The position numbers were made by a program, and so were the translations under genes. A DNA stretch of 9,433 nucleotides from positions 1 to 9,433 of the forward strand of contig DASXQB010000323.1 of NCBI GenBank assembly GCA_036493295.1, in the 5' to 3' direction. The notes beneath the pieces were generated by a model. The model was given only the letters and a program-made list of their open reading frames with translations, did no database searches and was not told the origin of the DNA. Numbering within the stretch: position 1 is the stretch's first letter; the number at the start of each line of letters is the position of its first letter. Positions 5,996 to 9,433 of the stretch are shown here, piece after piece. Source of the DNA: DATKEU01 sp036493295 (lineage in GTDB: Bacteria; Myxococcota_A; Polyangia; Fen-1088).

Positions 5996-7039
5996 TCACG
6001 CGGCCGGTGCCATCTGCCGCGCTTCCCAACCGCCCAGAAGCGAGAAACGCCGACACGGCCCGATCCCGAGATCGGCCTCCTGCGCGCTCTGCCGCACCAT
6101 CAAGGTGTGGCGGGGCGTGATGGTGACGCGCTCGCTCATTCCGAAGGCGAAGGCCGGCATGATTTCTTTCACCAGCATTCCTTGGTGGTACAGCGTCTCG
6201 GCGTAGGGCGCATAGCAGCCGCCCAGCAGCTCGTTGGTCAGCGGAAAGCCGCTGTGCTTGGTCACCAGGACGACGTCGGGACGGGGAACGATCAGCGAAT
6301 GAAAGTGGAAGAAGATCACCGGACCGCCGTCGACCGTGGGCGATTTTCCCGCCTGCGCGTCGATGGTGTAGTTGCCGACGTTCCAGGGCGCCAAGGCAGC
6401 GCCGACATTCTGCAAGATCACCAGGCCGGCAAAGCGCGTCGGCCAGTCGTCCAGGTACATCTGATCGCCGAATTTTCCGCCCTCGGTGCGCTGGTAACAC
6501 CATTCCAGGCAGCGATCGCGCCACCACTCCAGGGCGGTCATGCCGGCGGCGTCGCGCCGGAATGAAACCAGGCCGACGTTGAAGCGGCCGCTCTGGGCCA
6601 TCATGTACGCCAGAGCGGGCGTGAAGCGGTGCTCGTGGATGAGGATCGACTGCGCTCCCAGCTCGGCGTAGATGGGGTCCGACGGCGCGTAGAAGAAAAG
6701 GTCGGCGTCCAGGTAGGTGAGGACGTCGATCTCGGGATGTTGCTGGATGATCCAACGGATCATCGTCGGCGTCAGCGTCCAGTAGTACTCGACGGGCGTG
6801 CGGTCCTGGCGCGCCTTCAGCAGCGGTTCGTCGCCCGCCTCGACGGCGTGCAAAGGGATGGGCACCACGTTCGGCAGGCGAAGCGTGTTCAAGATGGTGC
6901 GGGTCAGTTCGTCGAGGCAAAGAAAGTACAGCGTATAGTCGCTGGTCTCGTGCAGACGCAGCGATTCGATCAGGGCCAGCCCGCGCACCAGGTAGTTGCG
7001 GTCGGCCAGCGTGCAGAAGAAACGTCGCGGGCGGGCCAT
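5996..7039 (-). CDS. GT-A glycosyltransferase with DxD motif (GT8-like)
   Basis: The 347-residue protein starts MARPRRFFCTLADRNYL, where FFCTLADRNYLVRGLALIESL resembles the first nucleotide-binding strand and helix of GT8-like enzymes. YLDADLFF (109-116) carries the DxD metal and nucleotide-sugar site. NVGLVSF (154-160), FGDQMYLDDWP (190-200) and HFHS (245-248) are in the order expected of this group. It probably transfers a hexose to a growing glycan; donor and acceptor are unknown. An upstream in-frame ATG would add 100 residues of Arg-rich, out-of-character sequence that is only the shadow of the preceding gene, so I start at 7039. Start and upstream stop overlap as TGATG, and AAGGAG (7048-7053) lies 8 nt before the ATG inside the last codons of that gene, so translation is likely coupled. 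Confidence 0.87.
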   Translation of the reverse strand: MARPRRFFCTLADRNYLVRGLALIESLRLHETSDYTLYFLCLDELTRTILNTLRLPNVVPIPLHAVEAGDEPLLKARQDRTPVEYYWTLTPTMIRWIIQQHPEIDVLTYLDADLFFYAPSDPIYAELGAQSILIHEHRFTPALAYMMAQSGRFNVGLVSFRRDAAGMTALEWWRDRCLEWCYQRTEGGKFGDQMYLDDWPTRFAGLVILQNVGAALAPWNVGNYTIDAQAGKSPTVDGGPVIFFHFHSLIVPRPDVVLVTKHSGFPLTNELLGGCYAPYAETLYHQGMLVKEIMPAFAFGMSERVTITPRHTLMVRQSAQEADLGIGPCRRFSLLGGWEARQMAPAA

Positions 7040-9433
7040 CAGAACATCTCCTTGCCGGCGCGCTGAAACACATAGGTGACGCCGAATTCGTCGCGCTGGG
7101 GATCGGCGTGGAATTCGTGGCGCGCGCTGACGGTGAAGCCGGCGGCGGCAAGCAGCGACAGCAGCTCGTCCTCGTTGAAGCAAAGCTCGACCATGTCCAC
7201 GCCGTAGCCTTTCTTGCGCAGGTGGTGGGTTTTTTGCGCGCGGCAGACCGGCGTGCGGTGCGCGACCACTACCCGGCCGGCGACGCGGGCGGTTTCCCGA
7301 ATGTGTTGTTCGTAGTTGGACACGTGCAGCAGGACGCAAGACGAAATGACGATCGGAAAACTTTGGTCATCGAAAGGAAGCTGGGCGCCGTCGGCGACCA
7401 CGAAGTGGCCGTTCGGGTAATAGTCGCGGGCCAGGTCGATCATCGCCGGCGAGTAGTCGACGCCGGTGTAGTCGATCGGTCGGCCGAGGAGATAACGCAG
7501 AACCTCGCGGTAGTAACCGCTGGCGCAGCCGATCTCCAGGACGGCGGCCGCTGGATGCCGAGTGAGGATCGGGCGCAGCGCATCGGCCATCACTTGAAAG
7601 GGCGTGACCGGGGTGCCCTTGTACATCGCACCCAGCTCGCGTCGAACCAGCGCGCGTTGCTTGGCGGGGATGCTCTCGTCCTTCCAGGCCTCGGCCATCG
7701 CCGCTGTCACGGCATCGGCGGCGATGGGCGTCTGCCCGGTCGAGATCGCGCCCAGATCAACCACCGCGCCGCGCGCCGCCTCTCGGGTGAGGCGCAGGTG
7801 CCGCGACAGAATCTCGCCGGTGTCGAGCATCCGTCTCGCATAGCTGTGGTCGCGCAGGGTCCGTTGCTGGCCGGCGCGGGCGATGGCCGCCGCTTCGTCG
7901 GGATGGCCCAGGTAATACTGGCAAAGGGCCACACACTCCTCGGGCGAACGATAGGCGACGACCTCCTTGCCGATCTCGAACAGCTCGCCCAGGTTGGTCT
8001 TGTAGTCGGTGATCAGCAGGGCGCCGCAGCCGGTCGCTTCAAAGAGGCGCATGTTGTTGGCGTTGCTCTCCGCGACGGCGATGTGCCGGTTGACCGTGAT
8101 GGCAGACGCGCGCAGGAGACCAAACATTTTTTCGCCCCACACCTCGCCGCGGTGGCGGGCCCGCACGCGCGATTCGGGTGGCAACGTCTCGGCGCCGTAG
8201 CCATAGATCTCGATCGGCAGCGCCGCCGCCAGCGCGGTCAGAAGCTCGGTGCCGGCGGGGTGCGCCGGCGAGATGCCACCCACGAAGGTCAGGGAATGGC
8301 GCTCGGTCTCCGTCGGCGCCAAATCCAAGACGCGCGGATCGAAGGCCAGCGGCTGGTAGTACGACGCGATCCCGGACCGGCGAAACCGTTCGGCGAAATG
8401 CGGGAACGACGTGAAGATGATGTCCAGCCCGGCGACTTGCGCCTGCGGCGGCACCGGCGAAGCGATCTGCCCGACGATCAGCTCCGCCAGCGGGCGCAGC
8501 CGGGCCAGGATCTCGGCTGTCGCCATGCTGAGATCTTGCAGATAGATGACGTCGGGCCGCAGTTGCTTGATCTGTTCGATCAACACATCCAGATAGTCGG
8601 CCGACTTCACGCCGGCCTCGTTAGCCCAGGCCCGCTGCAAAGGGCCGCAGTTGGCGATGAGATCGTCCGCCACCCAGCCCGCTTGCAAAAGCCCCGCAGA
8701 GTAAAAATCGGCGTCGCCGAAGCAGGTCTTCTGCAGTCGGGTTTTCTGGACGGCGTAAGGCGCGGTCAAAAGCGGCGGGTGCTGCTTATAGTGCGCTTCC
8801 AGAAACGCCGGGTAGCACGTGTTGATGAAGACGCACGAAGGCCGTCGCTGCGGCACCGGCGTGGGCACCGGCGCCGCCGTCGACAGAGGCACCGACGACA
8901 ATGTCGGCTTCACCGGCCCGGAGGCCTCACTGGCGGAAGCAAAGCTGGCGCGCCGGGCAGTGCTGGCGTCGGCGACGGCAGCGATGACCCGCGCGACTTC
9001 ACCATCGGACAGCTCGGGGAACATCGGCAGGCTCAGGATCTGGCGGCACGCCGTCTCGGTGTGCTCCAGCGTGCCGGCGACGGGCAGGCGCCGGTGATAG
9101 GCGGGCTGCAGATGAACCGGCACCGGGTAATGAACCAAGCTCCCGATGCCTTGCGCCTGCAGTGTCTGCCGCAGTTCATCGCGCTGCGACGCTCGGATGA
9201 CGTATTGATGATAGACGTGGCCGGCGTCGGGACGGCAGCGCGGCGTGGCCACGCGCGTTTCTGCAAGGCCGCGATCGTACTGCGCGGCGATGGCGGCGCG
9301 CCGGGCGTTGTCCGCCGACAAGAAAGGCAGCTTCACGTTCAGCATGGCCGCCTGCAGCTCATCGAGGCGGCTGTTCATTCCAAGGTTGCCCTGGCCGGCG
9401 CCGGGTTCGCTGCTGACGTAGCGCTGGCGCCAG
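7039..9433 (-). CDS. Fusion: sugar aminotransferase (C-terminal part) - CgeB-type glycosyltransferase - methyltransferase; 5' end beyond the window
   Basis: The frame is open across the right edge, so the gene starts outside; 797 residues are visible (numbered here from the Met at 9378, with 18 more before it). That Met is internal: the residues around it (NLGMNSRLDELQAA) are a conserved DegT/DnrJ/EryC1/StrS aminotransferase block. This PLP enzyme part continues to about 137 with HVYHQYVIR (54-62), GIGSLVHYPVPVHLQPAY (77-94) and ILSLPMFPEL (114-123). The PLP lysine would lie upstream. An Ala/Ser/Pro linker spans about 138-180. A CgeB-type glycosyltransferase follows at about 182-535, from FINTCYPAFLEAHY (184-197) to ESNANNMRLFEATGCGALL (437-455). 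A methyltransferase completes it, with VLEIGCASGYY (613-623), GVDYSPAMIDLA (639-650) and LPFDDQSF (667-674). Together these could make an amino sugar nucleotide, transfer it and methylate the product. The gene is first of three likely co-transcribed genes. Confidence 0.88.
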   Translation of the reverse strand, partial: WRQRYVSSEPGAGQGNLGMNSRLDELQAAMLNVKLPFLSADNARRAAIAAQYDRGLAETRVATPRCRPDAGHVYHQYVIRASQRDELRQTLQAQGIGSLVHYPVPVHLQPAYHRRLPVAGTLEHTETACRQILSLPMFPELSDGEVARVIAAVADASTARRASFASASEASGPVKPTLSSVPLSTAAPVPTPVPQRRPSCVFINTCYPAFLEAHYKQHPPLLTAPYAVQKTRLQKTCFGDADFYSAGLLQAGWVADDLIANCGPLQRAWANEAGVKSADYLDVLIEQIKQLRPDVIYLQDLSMATAEILARLRPLAELIVGQIASPVPPQAQVAGLDIIFTSFPHFAERFRRSGIASYYQPLAFDPRVLDLAPTETERHSLTFVGGISPAHPAGTELLTALAAALPIEIYGYGAETLPPESRVRARHRGEVWGEKMFGLLRASAITVNRHIAVAESNANNMRLFEATGCGALLITDYKTNLGELFEIGKEVVAYRSPEECVALCQYYLGHPDEAAAIARAGQQRTLRDHSYARRMLDTGEILSRHLRLTREAARGAVVDLGAISTGQTPIAADAVTAAMAEAWKDESIPAKQRALVRRELGAMYKGTPVTPFQVMADALRPILTRHPAAAVLEIGCASGYYREVLRYLLGRPIDYTGVDYSPAMIDLARDYYPNGHFVVADGAQLPFDDQSFPIVISSCVLLHVSNYEQHIRETARVAGRVVVAHRTPVCRAQKTHHLRKKGYGVDMVELCFNEDELLSLLAAAGFTVSARHEFHADPQRDEFGVTYVFQRAGKEMF

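Noticed and set aside
5236..6120. A 294-codon plus-strand frame antisense to the stand-alone methyltransferase
   Set aside because: It is the mirror of a clear methyltransferase gene and shows only antisense-type His/Val/Ala-rich content.
5970..7151. A 393-codon minus-strand frame overlapping the GT-A glycosyltransferase
   Set aside because: Composition is Arg/Pro/Ala-rich with no motif; the DxD-bearing frame is clearly the real one.
7040..7339. N-terminal 100-residue extension of the glycosyltransferase that starts at 7039
   Set aside because: The extension is Arg-rich and lies entirely over the methyltransferase domain of the upstream gene in another frame. A ribosome-binding site sits directly before ATG 7039.

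Overview
The window is GC-rich bacterial DNA with dense coding on both strands and G/C-rich third codon positions. The base composition, the PfkB-type sugar kinase and the large multidomain glycosyltransferases suggest a soil or sediment bacterium, possibly Myxococcota or another deltaproteobacterial-type lineage. That placement is inference; no marker gene here fixes the taxon.

Layout. (a) Positions 1-1707, minus strand: a PfkB-family sugar kinase (probable 2-keto-3-deoxygluconate kinase), followed downstream by an exported/membrane protein of unknown function that runs off the left edge. (b) 1708-2458: a mostly non-coding segment with two tandem serine tRNA genes (anticodons CGA and GGA), hairpins, short repeats and a possible 34-codon leader ORF. 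(c) 2459-5128, plus strand: a very large protein with a C-terminal GT4-type glycosyltransferase domain and a less familiar N-terminal half. (d) 5110-9433, minus strand, convergent with (c): three genes read from right to left. The first is a fusion of a DegT/DnrJ/EryC1/StrS-type sugar aminotransferase (only its C-terminal part is inside the window), a CgeB-type glycosyltransferase and a SAM methyltransferase. It is followed by a GT-A glycosyltransferase with a DxD motif whose start codon overlaps the upstream stop, and by a stand-alone SAM methyltransferase.

Reading the parts together, 2459-9433 looks like part of a surface-glycan locus (O-antigen, exopolysaccharide or protein glycosylation). 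Its encoded activities would make an amino sugar, transfer several sugars and methylate the product. Sugar identities, acceptors and the final polymer cannot be read from the sequence. The most noteworthy item is the aminotransferase-glycosyltransferase-methyltransferase fusion, which would put three consecutive steps of one decoration pathway on a single chain. Next are the composite glycosyltransferase with its unassigned region, and the tandem 18-bp repeat just before its best-supported start codon. I found no CRISPR array, transposase, integrase or phage gene.
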